A stretch of 28,085 nucleotides of DNA from CAZGKX01 sp964525945 (GTDB lineage: Bacteria > Pseudomonadota > Gammaproteobacteria > Legionellales > Legionellaceae), in the NCBI GenBank assembly GCA_964525945.1, contig CAZGKX010000033.1, forward strand, positions 1 to 28,085, given 5' to 3'. The position numbers were made by a program, and so were the translations under genes. This document shows, piece after piece, positions 15,450 to 23,639 of the stretch (within the stretch, counting starts at the first letter, position 1; each line of letters starts with the position of its first letter). The notes under the pieces are model-generated. The model had not been told where the DNA came from, ran no database searches, and was given only the letters and a program-made list of their open reading frames with translations.

Positions 15450-17073
15450 TCTTAGGAAGTCCTGTGGGTATTGTCTCGCCGGAGCCAAACTCTTCTTGCA
15501 ATTTTTGCCGATACATTTGCGCTGGATTTGTTTCTTGGCTGAATTCCAGCAATGCATCTGACTCAATAATCAGGTTAAGTGTTTCCGCTAACTCAAATTC
15601 ACTCTGAATAGCCAACTGATTTGAAGCCAACGCTTCAATTTCTTTAGCAACAAGTGGTTCTTGAAAACGGCCGATAGTATTTATTTCATTGTGCATTTCG
15701 GAGTATACCTCTTGGTATGCATCCAAGTAATCGATAACCCGATCTGTGGCTTCGATAGAGCATGTTCTGCTGACAACATTACAAACGTCCCTGTACAATG
15801 TTTTTTGCTTGGCAGAAACGCTTACGACAAATGGCTTATTTTTTGACACGGCTTGGGCAATTGGAAACGTTTCAACAAAAGAGTGATACCCTCCAAAATT
15901 CATAAAAGACGAACACAGCAATCCAATTTTTTCTGCATTGTTGTCGCCAAAAATAGATTGTTTTCCCAAACAATTAACTGCTAAAAAAATATCGGACGTT
16001 CCGCCCGAATGGCTGCCTGCTGCGGGCATGCTTTGGTTCCAGGATTCTCTCGCGTAACTGCCCGTCAACTGCCATCGATTCAAGCCGCTGCCGTGGGGGA
16101 AAAGATGTGATTCTAATTGGTCATTGAGTTTAAGCTTATCAAAAACTGGAGGGATCAGCGCCTTCGAACTATCACCCAACAAACCCGGTAGGTCTTGATT
16201 TTTGATATCTTGTCCTAATCGGGGCATGCCCTGTCGACCATATTTTGCTTCGAGAGCATTGTATTGAGCAGCAACTTCAGAAGCACGTAGTGGATCATCG
16301 CTTACAATGGCCTTTGAGTGCCAAACTTTTCCAAAGCCCAGCCCAAGCTCCGCAGCATTCATCGTTTTCGCAGAAATATTATCCATTTTATTTAAAGATT
16401 TTTCACCAAGAAGGGGTATTTTTTCTATTCTTGCACGTGTTTCTTGATGATCAAATTTTTCATGCCGAATATTCGTTGTCATTTCATGATTACGTTGTAG
16501 AACTGTGGCGTTATCGGAACCCACCAAATGGGCCACAATGTGTCGATGATGCGGCATTAATTCCCTCAAAACAGTACCCACAGCACTTAACGTTCTTATT
16601 TTGGTCAACATGTTTTTATAATTGTTTTTTTGAGACGCTGTATTCAACTCGTTGAAAAGCCACGTTGTTCCTGCCCCAGCATACCACTCAGGGCAAGTGG
16701 TTTGATCTGAACAAATGCCGGCTTTTAAACATCGACCGATTTGGTCACTGGTAGGACAGAGTTCTTTCAAAATCTTTTTATCAAAATATTCTTTGAACGT
16801 TTGAAAGGGTTCGTTTGGATTCAAACGAAAAGATTGGTTACCCAAGGAGGTATTGTAAACTTTGTCCATCAAAATAATGATTTTTTGCGCATAATCATCC
16901 ATCAGTACACCTGCCGAACCTGGATCATCTAAAACGGCAAGTGACGCGCCTATCTCAAAACACGAGCCTGGTGCAAAATTAAACATAGCATCGCTGTAAG
17001 CAGGACGATCACCCTCTTCAAACGATTTGCCATTTAATAAAAACGACTTTGTCATGAACAGGTCCGTTGGCAT
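15439..17073 (-). CDS. Unknown 544-aa protein, first gene of the NRPS unit
   Basis: I cannot assign this protein. It has no signal peptide or membrane segment. Notable parts are a His-rich stretch MPHHRHIVAHLV (173-184), a Cys-containing stretch CLKAGICSDQTTC (115-127), and a conserved-looking core RWQLTGSYARESWNQ (333-347), AGSHSGGTSDIFLAV (352-366) and FGGYHSFVE (393-401). The repeated Gly-His-Ser patterns suggest an enzyme active site. It ends with EEFGSGE, faintly like the acidic C-terminal signals of Dot/Icm effectors. The stop overlaps the start of the condensation gene by 11 bases, which argues for translational coupling and a role in the same pathway. ATG 17073 has no ribosome site; ATG 17055 has GGA 9 bases upstream and may be the true start. 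It could be a tailoring enzyme, a resistance factor or an unrelated effector. Confidence 0.6.
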   Translation of the reverse strand: MPTDLFMTKSFLLNGKSFEEGDRPAYSDAMFNFAPGSCFEIGASLAVLDDPGSAGVLMDDYAQKIIILMDKVYNTSLGNQSFRLNPNEPFQTFKEYFDKKILKELCPTSDQIGRCLKAGICSDQTTCPEWYAGAGTTWLFNELNTASQKNNYKNMLTKIRTLSAVGTVLRELMPHHRHIVAHLVGSDNATVLQRNHEMTTNIRHEKFDHQETRARIEKIPLLGEKSLNKMDNISAKTMNAAELGLGFGKVWHSKAIVSDDPLRASEVAAQYNALEAKYGRQGMPRLGQDIKNQDLPGLLGDSSKALIPPVFDKLKLNDQLESHLFPHGSGLNRWQLTGSYARESWNQSMPAAGSHSGGTSDIFLAVNCLGKQSIFGDNNAEKIGLLCSSFMNFGGYHSFVETFPIAQAVSKNKPFVVSVSAKQKTLYRDVCNVVSRTCSIEATDRVIDYLDAYQEVYSEMHNEINTIGRFQEPLVAKEIEALASNQLAIQSEFELAETLNLIIESDALLEFSQETNPAQMYRQKLQEEFGSGETIPTGLPKNGT

Positions 17074-17128
17074 GGATAATTAATTATTAGTTCAACAACC
17101 CTGTTTTTGCAAAAAATACAACCATAGG

Positions 17129-17156
17129 TTGAATTAAAGAGACATAGTGTTATATT
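17129..17156 (+). promoter_or_regulatory. Putative sigma-70 promoter for the 17196 gene
   Basis: TTGAAT (17129-17134) and TATATT (17151-17156) are separated by 16 bases, about 40 bases before the GTG start at 17196. The -35 box overlaps a CAACC-ATA-GGTTG palindrome (about 17119-17131), which may be an operator. This 122-base gap also has to hold the promoter of the divergent NRPS unit, for which I see no clear boxes. No Fur-like box is recognisable here. Confidence 0.45.
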
Positions 17157-17195
17157 TAACTATAGGTAGATAACGACAATAGGTTAAGAAAAATT

Positions 17196-17999
17196 GTGAA
17201 TCAAGCACCCGGCAATGAATCGTTAAAACTAAACGGAATGGAACGTCTTTTTCTTCATAATTTTAACGCGTCCAATGATGAAAATAGACTTCTTATGGTA
17301 AAAAGAGCCAAATTTGCCATGGTTGCTAATATCGCCGAACAAGTTTCTTCTTTTGAAGCGTTTTGCTATAAACCAGAATTAAACGAGCACTGGAATAAGC
17401 TATGGTGTGCTTATGGCGTCATATTAACCCATCAAAATAAATTACCACCGGTATTATTTTACGCCTATTCTCAAGCAAATAATTTTGACTTAACACGTGG
17501 CGCTTATTTTTTTCATCAATCGCAAAGGGCTATTATTGATAATTTGGACTTTAACGATACGGAAATTTCATTTTTATTGCAGGCTATAAAATATGGCTCT
17601 TGCCATGCCATACAACGCTTTAACGCTTATTTATACCATCAACTTGCATCAAGTGACAGTGACGAAATCACGAACAATTTATACAACGAACTTATCACAA
17701 ACAGTCGAAAACTATTGCCAGAAAATGGTTCCTATGGACACATGATTTTAGCAGAAGCATATAGCCAATATGCACTATGGTTATTGAAAACTAATCGCCG
17801 CGAGAAAGCACACGGGATGTACAACGAAGCGGTGAACTGCTTTCAACAAGCCATTGTCATCTTAGACCCGAGCCTGTATAGCATTCACAATGCCAGCCTG
17901 GGACGTGGATTAAAAACAAGCAATTCATTTGAAAAAGAAAATCCATTGGATGCCATGCTCTTGGTCAAAGAGCAATTTGAATCAAATCTAAATCCCTAA
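17196..17999 (+). CDS. Hypothetical helical protein, resembles a Legionella-restricted family (possibly DUF5630)
   Basis: The 267-aa protein is all-helical in appearance, with no signal peptide or membrane segment. Blocks such as RLFLHNF, LMVKRAKFAMVANIAEQVSSFEAFC, W-x-LW-x-YGV and FYAYSQANNFDLTRGAYFF agree with my memory of a Legionella family of unknown function (I believe DUF5630). This recollection should be checked. Residues about 190-235 (YSQYALWLLKTNRREKAHGM to CFQQAIVILDP) look like a TPR pair. Such proteins are often Dot/Icm effector candidates. The start is GTG at 17196 with only a weak A-rich site; an internal ATG at 17238 is an alternative. The stop falls exactly where the intron-like remnant begins, so the C-terminus may have been altered by that insertion. 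Confidence 0.6.
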   Translation: MNQAPGNESLKLNGMERLFLHNFNASNDENRLLMVKRAKFAMVANIAEQVSSFEAFCYKPELNEHWNKLWCAYGVILTHQNKLPPVLFYAYSQANNFDLTRGAYFFHQSQRAIIDNLDFNDTEISFLLQAIKYGSCHAIQRFNAYLYHQLASSDSDEITNNLYNELITNSRKLLPENGSYGHMILAEAYSQYALWLLKTNRREKAHGMYNEAVNCFQQAIVILDPSLYSIHNASLGRGLKTSNSFEKENPLDAMLLVKEQFESNLNP

Positions 18000-18060
18000 G
18001 ACCCAACCCTCCTCTCAGAACCATACTTGCGCACGGCTCGCAGATGAAGCTTGTCAACAT
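18000..18060 (-). mobile_element. Remnant resembling the 3' part of a group II intron
   Basis: On the minus strand the sequence reads GAGCCGTGCGC-AA-GTATGGTTC followed by TGAGAGGAGGG. This looks like the conserved hairpin found after the maturase frame in bacterial group II introns. The arms (18031-18039 and 18018-18026) pair fully only as minus-strand RNA, where three positions become G-U pairs; on the plus strand these are A-C mismatches. That supports a true RNA structure with minus orientation. No maturase or other intron domain is present, so it is a small fragment. Confidence 0.4.
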
Positions 18061-18120
18061 TCGTCGTTGTTCGTGGCGTGGGCACACAGGATTTAACAAA
18101 TTAAACACAAAAAAAACATA

Positions 18121-18149
18121 TTGACTTATTTTAGAACAATTAGTATCAT
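18121..18149 (+). promoter_or_regulatory. Strong sigma-70 promoter for the dioxygenase-reductase fusion gene
   Basis: TTGACT (18121-18126) and TATCAT (18144-18149) are each one base from consensus with an ideal 17-base spacer. The predicted start of transcription is near 18156, about 38 bases before ATG 18194. An imperfect inverted repeat, TCTCACA-AAA-TGTGGGA, lies just around the predicted start (about 18153-18170) and could be an operator or a short leader hairpin. Confidence 0.7.
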
Positions 18150-18193
18150 ATGGTCTCACAAAATGTGGGAAGACTTAACCTCAAGGTGTAGAT

Positions 18194-21100
18194 ATGCGAA
18201 AAAAAAATTCAATCGGCCAACCCACTGGAACAACCCGTGGTTCCAAAGCCACATTGCAGGCAGCAGATACTGTCGCCAAAGAATCTTACCATGAAAATTC
18301 TAACGAAACAGCGCCTGCAGCCCACCGATTGATGTCCGTGTCCTATTTTTCAGTTCAGCCCGCATCAGAATTGCACGAAGGGCAAGTCTCTTTATCGCAT
18401 GGTTATATTCCTCACACCGCGATGAAAGAAGCATTGCCCCCTGCCTACACCGTATGGGATCAATTTTCGCAAGAGCTTCCCAATTATATCAAAAAAGGTT
18501 CAGAGCGTTTAGAAATCCAGGCATTGCCAGTTTTGCATGCACAAAACAATATTGAATTACCCGATGCCTATTTATCACGCGCTGCAGCTATCTTGGGCAA
18601 TGCTGCTCATGCTTATTATTACAACCAACGCCACGGCAGCGACCAAATCAGCGACCCCTTACCCGACAGCATAAGGGTCCCTTGGGAAGAAGTTAACCAA
18701 CGTATTGGCAGAGCATTGCCTGAGTATGAGCCCGGAAAATTAAAAGCCAGCCGCTCTCATTATGATACCTTTTTATGCAATTGGAGGTTAAATGACGCCG
18801 TGATCTTGGACGGCGAAAGCAACGTCGACGTGCAATTGGACGATTTAGAATTGCAGCATGTGGTGTTCTCTACACGCGATGAGAGCGTATTTAATCGCAC
18901 GATTTTATTAATGGAAATGCGATTTGCACCGGCCATTCGCTACATGCTAAACGCTTTAACCGCCACTGTTGCTCAAAAAGATGAACAATTAATAGAAGCC
19001 TTGCGCAACATCACCTACATTGTTGAAAAAGTAACCGAGGCACTCATTTATATCGATCCGAATCAATACAGCAAATACCATGTGGATCAAAGCGTTTGGG
19101 CAAGAACCGTGGCCAAATTTGATGGCAGTATACCAGGCGGTTTACCCGGTTTGGGGGCAGGGCTTTTGCCATTGTTTCATACGTTGGATTGTTTCATCGA
19201 ACGTTATGATTACAACACCACACTGGGTGAGGACATGCTAAAAAAACGACAGATGCAGCCTCGGCCTGTTGCGTTTTTTTTAAACGCCTTGCGAATGGAT
19301 TTGGCGAAACACTCGTTAAGAAACTATGTTCAACAGTCAAACAACCAAACATTGAAAAATCAATACCAATCCTTTATGGATGCTTACGTTGGTCGAGAAG
19401 GGCTCTTGGATGCACATGCCCTTAAAGCATATGGTTATTTAAAACTTACTTTTCGCGCCGGTCGTTTGGAAACAACCGGTGGCAACACCGCTTCAGCGAT
19501 TGCTCAGTCAGAAACACAACGCCCACTGCATAAAGCTTTTTTAGCCGCTGAAAAAGAACGACTGGAACGCCATACGTCCTATCCACAATTTGCACCCCGT
19601 GTTGAAACAACCCACATCAGCAGTAACACCGCAGTGATTAAATTGGATGCCCGCGAAGCAGGCCTGGATTTTGAACCAGGGGATAGATGCGCTATTTTAC
19701 CTCAAAACAGCGCTCGGGAAATCACGTTGTTTTTAAAGGATTTTCATTTGGATGCCCAACAAACCATCGTTCTAAACGAAGAATGGCATCAATATTTAGC
19801 AAAAGAATGGAACATTCATATTTCGTCCCTGCTCTGGGGTGAACTTTTAAAATATGCCGACTTAACGTTCACGCGCAAATTTCACCCTGCTGGGGCTGAA
19901 ATGACCATTGAAACCATTTCCCCCCTTACTGCACGGCTATTTTCCGTGTCGCCTTTAACAAATAGCGAGCACATTAGCCTTACTGTGGGTAAACGTACTT
20001 ACACAGAAAACGATGTGGAACATGAAGGGGTTGCTTCCAGTTATTTGCTCAATGACACCAACCCAGTAAGAATTAAAAAATTACCTGCAAAATTTTTTCG
20101 TTTACCTCAAAATAACCAAACACCTATTTTGATGTTTGCAGCAGGAACGGGTATTTCGCCCTTTGTTGGATTTTTGGAGTCCCGGCGTAATGTGGCGTTC
20201 AGTGGCAAAAATTGGTTATTTTATAGCGTTGCCAATCACGATTCGTTCTTTCATGCCGATGCAATCGCTGCGGCCATTCAAGAAAATAGATTGGATTTAT
20301 CTGTGATTTTTTCCAGGGAGCACCTGAACCGAGCGCGGTTTGATCGATCCACGCAGAGCTTCCAATACTATCAGGAGAATGGCAGCCACATCGATGCCAT
20401 GATCCGTGAACAAGCCAAAGAAATTGCTGATCTTATTCTTAACGAAAACGCCCATATTTATGTTTGTGGCGGCGCTGGATTTGCCAACTCCATTGATAGC
20501 GCATTAAGTCAAGCATTAAAATTGGCGATCCCCAATGACAACGAACGATCGATTTACATGCGATCGATGGTTGCTGATCACCGTTACAACAATGATATTT
20601 TTACCCCACCCAATATGGTCACGGTCAATCATTCTGTGCACTCCCAAAAACCCCTTTATCGTTCCGAAATTGCGACACACAACAAACCCAATGACAGTTG
20701 GATGATATTAAATGGGGTGGTTTATGATTTCAGCCACTACATGCACATTCATCCTGGAGGTCAAAAAATTATCAAAGTTAATGCCGGAGTGGATGGGTCC
20801 GATGACTACAATCAAATTGGTCATGCTATAGCGCCACAAATAGAAGCCGTGGTGCGACAATATGCCTTGGGCAATGTGCTAAAACCGGTGTTTTTGCAGC
20901 AAAAAAACACCACGTTATACCACAATGCGCTGCGATTTTTAGAATCGATTGTGGAAATGGAAAACACACTGGCAAACAACACCGAATTTTTTGATAACAA
21001 CCATGCGCCTGCTTTATGGCGAGATGTGTATGGTGTTTTTGTACAAGCAAATCTCGTGCCCTACGTGAAACAAGAAACATCACCCACCACCTCTCGATAC

Positions 21101-21850
21101 GACATTGGTTTCTTGTTAAGTGACTTGTGCGATCAATTATCTCTTTCCGACGATAATTTAATAAAAAATTACAACCAGCTTGCCAATTCCGCTAAAATTT
21201 GTGCTGTTTCTATCCGTGAAATCGCGTTAAATCAATTGAGCGATAGTCACAGGGAATATTTAAGAAATGTCGCGCAATCGGTGACTCAACAAACGTTTGC
21301 GTTTGTTGAAGGCATCAAAATAAAACTCATCGCCATGATGCAAGAAATGGAAACCTTAGGCGATAACTACGAGTTGGAAGTTTTACGTGAGCACATCCGC
21401 AGCTTAGAAAATCACATCAGCAATTATTCGTACATTGTCAATCATATTCACACCGCCACCAAAGCTTGGTACACCCGCATTCGCCCCGAAGCGCCCTCGC
21501 TGATGGATAACCAACAAGCCTCTGCTTTTGCATTTACTCATTCTGTAGGTTCAGGCGTGTGTCCCTATGGCTTTAAATCCAAAGCCATTCCACCGCAAAC
21601 AAGAGCGTCCATCATTGAGTATCCTAAACATCCCAACGCCTATTCAAACAGCACGTTCAGCTTCTTTAAAAAATCACCCCGGATATTATTGCCTGCCGCC
21701 ATGATCGGCGTCATTGCATCTTTTTCAGATTATCCGCCAATTTCTGCAGCAATCATCATCTTATTAGCCGCATATAGCTCCTATGCAATAGAGCAATTAC
21801 GTGCGGAGAGAAGGCAAGAACCCGATGAAAACCACCTGCGTCTTGCTTAG
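18194..21850 (+). CDS. IDO/PrnB-like heme domain - flavin reductase - cytochrome b5 fusion, membrane-anchored
   Basis: This 1218-aa protein combines three redox modules. Residues about 100-460 resemble the indoleamine 2,3-dioxygenase/PrnB-like heme superfamily (VWARTVAKFDGSIPGGLPG, TFRAGRLETTGGNTAS). Residues 465-775 form a ferredoxin/cytochrome-P450-reductase-type unit with RLFS (581-584) for FAD, GTGISPF (651-657) and YVCGGAGFANS (756-766) for NAD(P)H. Residues 835-895 are cytochrome b5 with HPGG (His853) and IGHA (His877) as heme ligands. A helical region follows and ends with CPYGF (1123-1127) and two membrane segments (about 1164-1198). It should pass electrons from NAD(P)H through FAD and b5 to the heme domain, making a self-sufficient oxygenase. 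The substrate is unknown. The usual proximal His is not found at the expected place (Gly414-Tyr415). The start has AAGGTG 7 bases upstream. Confidence 0.85.
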   Translation: MRKKNSIGQPTGTTRGSKATLQAADTVAKESYHENSNETAPAAHRLMSVSYFSVQPASELHEGQVSLSHGYIPHTAMKEALPPAYTVWDQFSQELPNYIKKGSERLEIQALPVLHAQNNIELPDAYLSRAAAILGNAAHAYYYNQRHGSDQISDPLPDSIRVPWEEVNQRIGRALPEYEPGKLKASRSHYDTFLCNWRLNDAVILDGESNVDVQLDDLELQHVVFSTRDESVFNRTILLMEMRFAPAIRYMLNALTATVAQKDEQLIEALRNITYIVEKVTEALIYIDPNQYSKYHVDQSVWARTVAKFDGSIPGGLPGLGAGLLPLFHTLDCFIERYDYNTTLGEDMLKKRQMQPRPVAFFLNALRMDLAKHSLRNYVQQSNNQTLKNQYQSFMDAYVGREGLLDAHALKAYGYLKLTFRAGRLETTGGNTASAIAQSETQRPLHKAFLAAEKERLERHTSYPQFAPRVETTHISSNTAVIKLDAREAGLDFEPGDRCAILPQNSAREITLFLKDFHLDAQQTIVLNEEWHQYLAKEWNIHISSLLWGELLKYADLTFTRKFHPAGAEMTIETISPLTARLFSVSPLTNSEHISLTVGKRTYTENDVEHEGVASSYLLNDTNPVRIKKLPAKFFRLPQNNQTPILMFAAGTGISPFVGFLESRRNVAFSGKNWLFYSVANHDSFFHADAIAAAIQENRLDLSVIFSREHLNRARFDRSTQSFQYYQENGSHIDAMIREQAKEIADLILNENAHIYVCGGAGFANSIDSALSQALKLAIPNDNERSIYMRSMVADHRYNNDIFTPPNMVTVNHSVHSQKPLYRSEIATHNKPNDSWMILNGVVYDFSHYMHIHPGGQKIIKVNAGVDGSDDYNQIGHAIAPQIEAVVRQYALGNVLKPVFLQQKNTTLYHNALRFLESIVEMENTLANNTEFFDNNHAPALWRDVYGVFVQANLVPYVKQETSPTTSRYDIGFLLSDLCDQLSLSDDNLIKNYNQLANSAKICAVSIREIALNQLSDSHREYLRNVAQSVTQQTFAFVEGIKIKLIAMMQEMETLGDNYELEVLREHIRSLENHISNYSYIVNHIHTATKAWYTRIRPEAPSLMDNQQASAFAFTHSVGSGVCPYGFKSKAIPPQTRASIIEYPKHPNAYSNSTFSFFKKSPRILLPAAMIGVIASFSDYPPISAAIIILLAAYSSYAIEQLRAERRQEPDENHLRLA

Positions 21851-21859
21851 TGGGTACAT

Positions 21860-21891
21860 GCATTGCAGCAAAGGTTTTCTTGTTGCAATGC
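21860..21891 (+). terminator. Hairpin after the dioxygenase-reductase fusion gene
   Basis: GCATTGCAGCAA (21860-21871) pairs with TTGTTGCAATGC (21880-21891) over 12 bp with a single G-T pair and an 8-base loop, starting 10 bases after the stop codon. Only a short T-stretch (GTTTAT) follows, so intrinsic termination may be imperfect, but placement and stem strength support a terminator. Confidence 0.6.
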
Positions 21892-22018
21892 GTTTATAAG
21901 CTCATGAATTCATGCCCGTCTTCTTGCAATAGAAATAATTTTACTCAATTAACCCTATGCATAAAAGCAATAGCATGGGATAATTATAAGACAATCTCAA
22001 CAATATTAATCTACTTAC

Positions 22019-22507
22019 ATGAAAATACAATCAATTTACGTAATAATTTCTCTCTTTTTTCCCGTCGCTTTATTCGCAAGCACCACGACGTGTCCATTAT
22101 CAAACGGCATCAATATACACACCACAAAGCGCGTTTTAAATATTTGTCAACGCGGCACGGTCATTAAGACGTTTAAAATAGCGCTCGGGTACAAAGGCGT
22201 GGGTAAAAAGCAAGCGGGGGATAATAAAACTCCGATTGGTTTATATGGGTTAGCTCACCCAAGAAAATCCAATCAATTTAAAACATTTATTCCAATTCTC
22301 TATCCAACGACAAAACAAGTCGCGGCAGGATATACGGGTAGAGATGTTGGAATCCACGGACCCACTCAATCCTCCAGTTGGGTAAGAGGGTTAAACAACT
22401 TACCAAGCGCCACGCATGGATGCATTGCTGTTGGCAACAATAACTACATCGAGTACGTGGCCAATTGGGTAAAAGCCAATCCAGGGGCTAAGATTTTGAT
22501 TATTTAA
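22019..22507 (+). CDS. Secreted L,D-transpeptidase (YkuD family), small single-domain form
   Basis: A signal peptide (1-20, cleavage after ALFA) exports this 162-aa protein to the periplasm. The YkuD catalytic signature is clear: GIHGP with His113, and ATHGCIAV with His133 and nucleophile Cys135. Such enzymes crosslink peptidoglycan stem peptides at 3-3 bonds or attach proteins to the wall. The protein lacks LysM or other binding domains, as in small Legionella and Coxiella homologues. The start at ATG 22019 is chosen because it provides a full signal peptide; the ribosome site is poor. It is monocistronic, with a hairpin upstream and an unrelated gene downstream. Substrate or partner proteins cannot be told from the sequence. 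Confidence 0.88.
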   Translation: MKIQSIYVIISLFFPVALFASTTTCPLSNGINIHTTKRVLNICQRGTVIKTFKIALGYKGVGKKQAGDNKTPIGLYGLAHPRKSNQFKTFIPILYPTTKQVAAGYTGRDVGIHGPTQSSSWVRGLNNLPSATHGCIAVGNNNYIEYVANWVKANPGAKILII

Positions 22508-22632
22508 TTAATTGCAACAATGTTCAAAACGTAGATGAGTTTACGCGGAATGCTTGGGCGGGATCCCAACAGCATGGTAATCTTGTGTTAGGCATTGAAA
22601 GCGATTTTATTAAATCTCAGGAGGCTAAATTT

Positions 22633-23619
22633 ATGGAACAAAGACGTATAGGTAAAAATGGCCCCTTGGTTTCGACAATCGGACTAGGTTGCATGGGAAT
22701 GTCTATGGGTTACGGCCCTGGAGATGATGCCCAATCCATTAAAGTTATTCATAGAGCGATTGATTTAGGGGTAACACTCTTAGACACCGCGGATATGTAT
22801 GGTTGGGGACATAATGAAGAATTAATTCGTAAAGCGATAAAAGGCCAACGCCATGAAATTACTTTAGCAACAAAGATGGGATTTGCTAGGAAAGATAAGG
22901 GTGGCACGTTGGATTACTGCATTGATGGTTCACCCGCGTATGTAAAAGAAGCCTGTGATGCCAGTTTAAAACGTCTGGGTGTAGAAACGATTGATTTGTA
23001 CTATTTACACCGAGTAGATTCTAAGGTTCCGATTGAAGAATCAATTGGTGCAATGGCAGATTTAGTAAAAGCCGGAAAAATTCGCCACATTGGAATGTCT
23101 GAAGTTAAGCCGTCAACCCTTCGTCGCGCAGCAAAAGTCCATCCCATCGCAGCAGTGCAAACAGAATATTCCTTATGGGAGCGTTATCCAGAACATGAAA
23201 TTATACCGACCTGTCAAGAATTAGGCATTGGTTTTGTGGCCTATAGTCCTTTGGGGCGCGGGTTTTTAACAGGCGAAATCACCGACGTATCTAAATTAAG
23301 TGCGGAAGATTTTAGACCGTTGTTGCCCCGGTTCCAAGGAGAAAATTTTGTTGCTAATCAGCAGTTACTTCTGAAGTTAAAAGAAATAGCGGACACAAAG
23401 CAGTGTAGTTTAAGTCAATTAGCGCTTGCATGGATATTGGCACAACCTGCCAATATTATTCCGATTCCAGGCACAAAGCGCATGCAGTACCTTGAGGATA
23501 ATTTAGGCGCATTAAATCTTAAATTATCCCAAGAAGATCTTGAGAAATTGGAAAAGATATTTCCCGTTAATGTTGCCAAAGGCAATAAATACCCGAAAGA
23601 ATTTGACAGAGAAGCTTGA
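22633..23619 (+). CDS. Aldo/keto reductase
   Basis: This 328-aa NADPH-dependent oxidoreductase has the complete catalytic tetrad Asp51, Tyr56, Lys81 and His126 (LLDTADMYG, LATKMGF, DLYYLHRVD), and the cofactor segment PIPGTKRMQYLEDNLGAL. It belongs to the YakC/AKR13-like group of general aldehyde reductases; the natural substrate is not predictable. The open frame begins at 22585, but AGGAGG lies 8 bases before ATG 22633, and MEQRRIGKNGPLVSTIGLGCMGM is the normal family beginning, so I chose that start. The methyltransferase gene follows after 20 bases, probably in the same transcript. Confidence 0.92.
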   Translation: MEQRRIGKNGPLVSTIGLGCMGMSMGYGPGDDAQSIKVIHRAIDLGVTLLDTADMYGWGHNEELIRKAIKGQRHEITLATKMGFARKDKGGTLDYCIDGSPAYVKEACDASLKRLGVETIDLYYLHRVDSKVPIEESIGAMADLVKAGKIRHIGMSEVKPSTLRRAAKVHPIAAVQTEYSLWERYPEHEIIPTCQELGIGFVAYSPLGRGFLTGEITDVSKLSAEDFRPLLPRFQGENFVANQQLLLKLKEIADTKQCSLSQLALAWILAQPANIIPIPGTKRMQYLEDNLGALNLKLSQEDLEKLEKIFPVNVAKGNKYPKEFDREA

Positions 23620-23639
23620 GTCTTCCAAGGTGAAAATAA

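Noticed and set aside
4393..17073. A legiobactin-type siderophore locus
   Set aside because: Legiobactin synthesis uses an IucA/IucC-type synthetase, and no such gene is present; the enzymes here are of the catechol NRPS type.
17074..17195. Fur box in the divergent promoter region
   Set aside because: No sequence close to the GATAATGATAATCATTATC consensus could be found; GATAA fragments there are isolated.
17965..18159. A 64-codon minus-strand frame over the gene end and intron-like scrap
   Set aside because: It runs through the structured RNA remnant and the 3' end of the plus-strand gene, and the protein has no recognisable domain.
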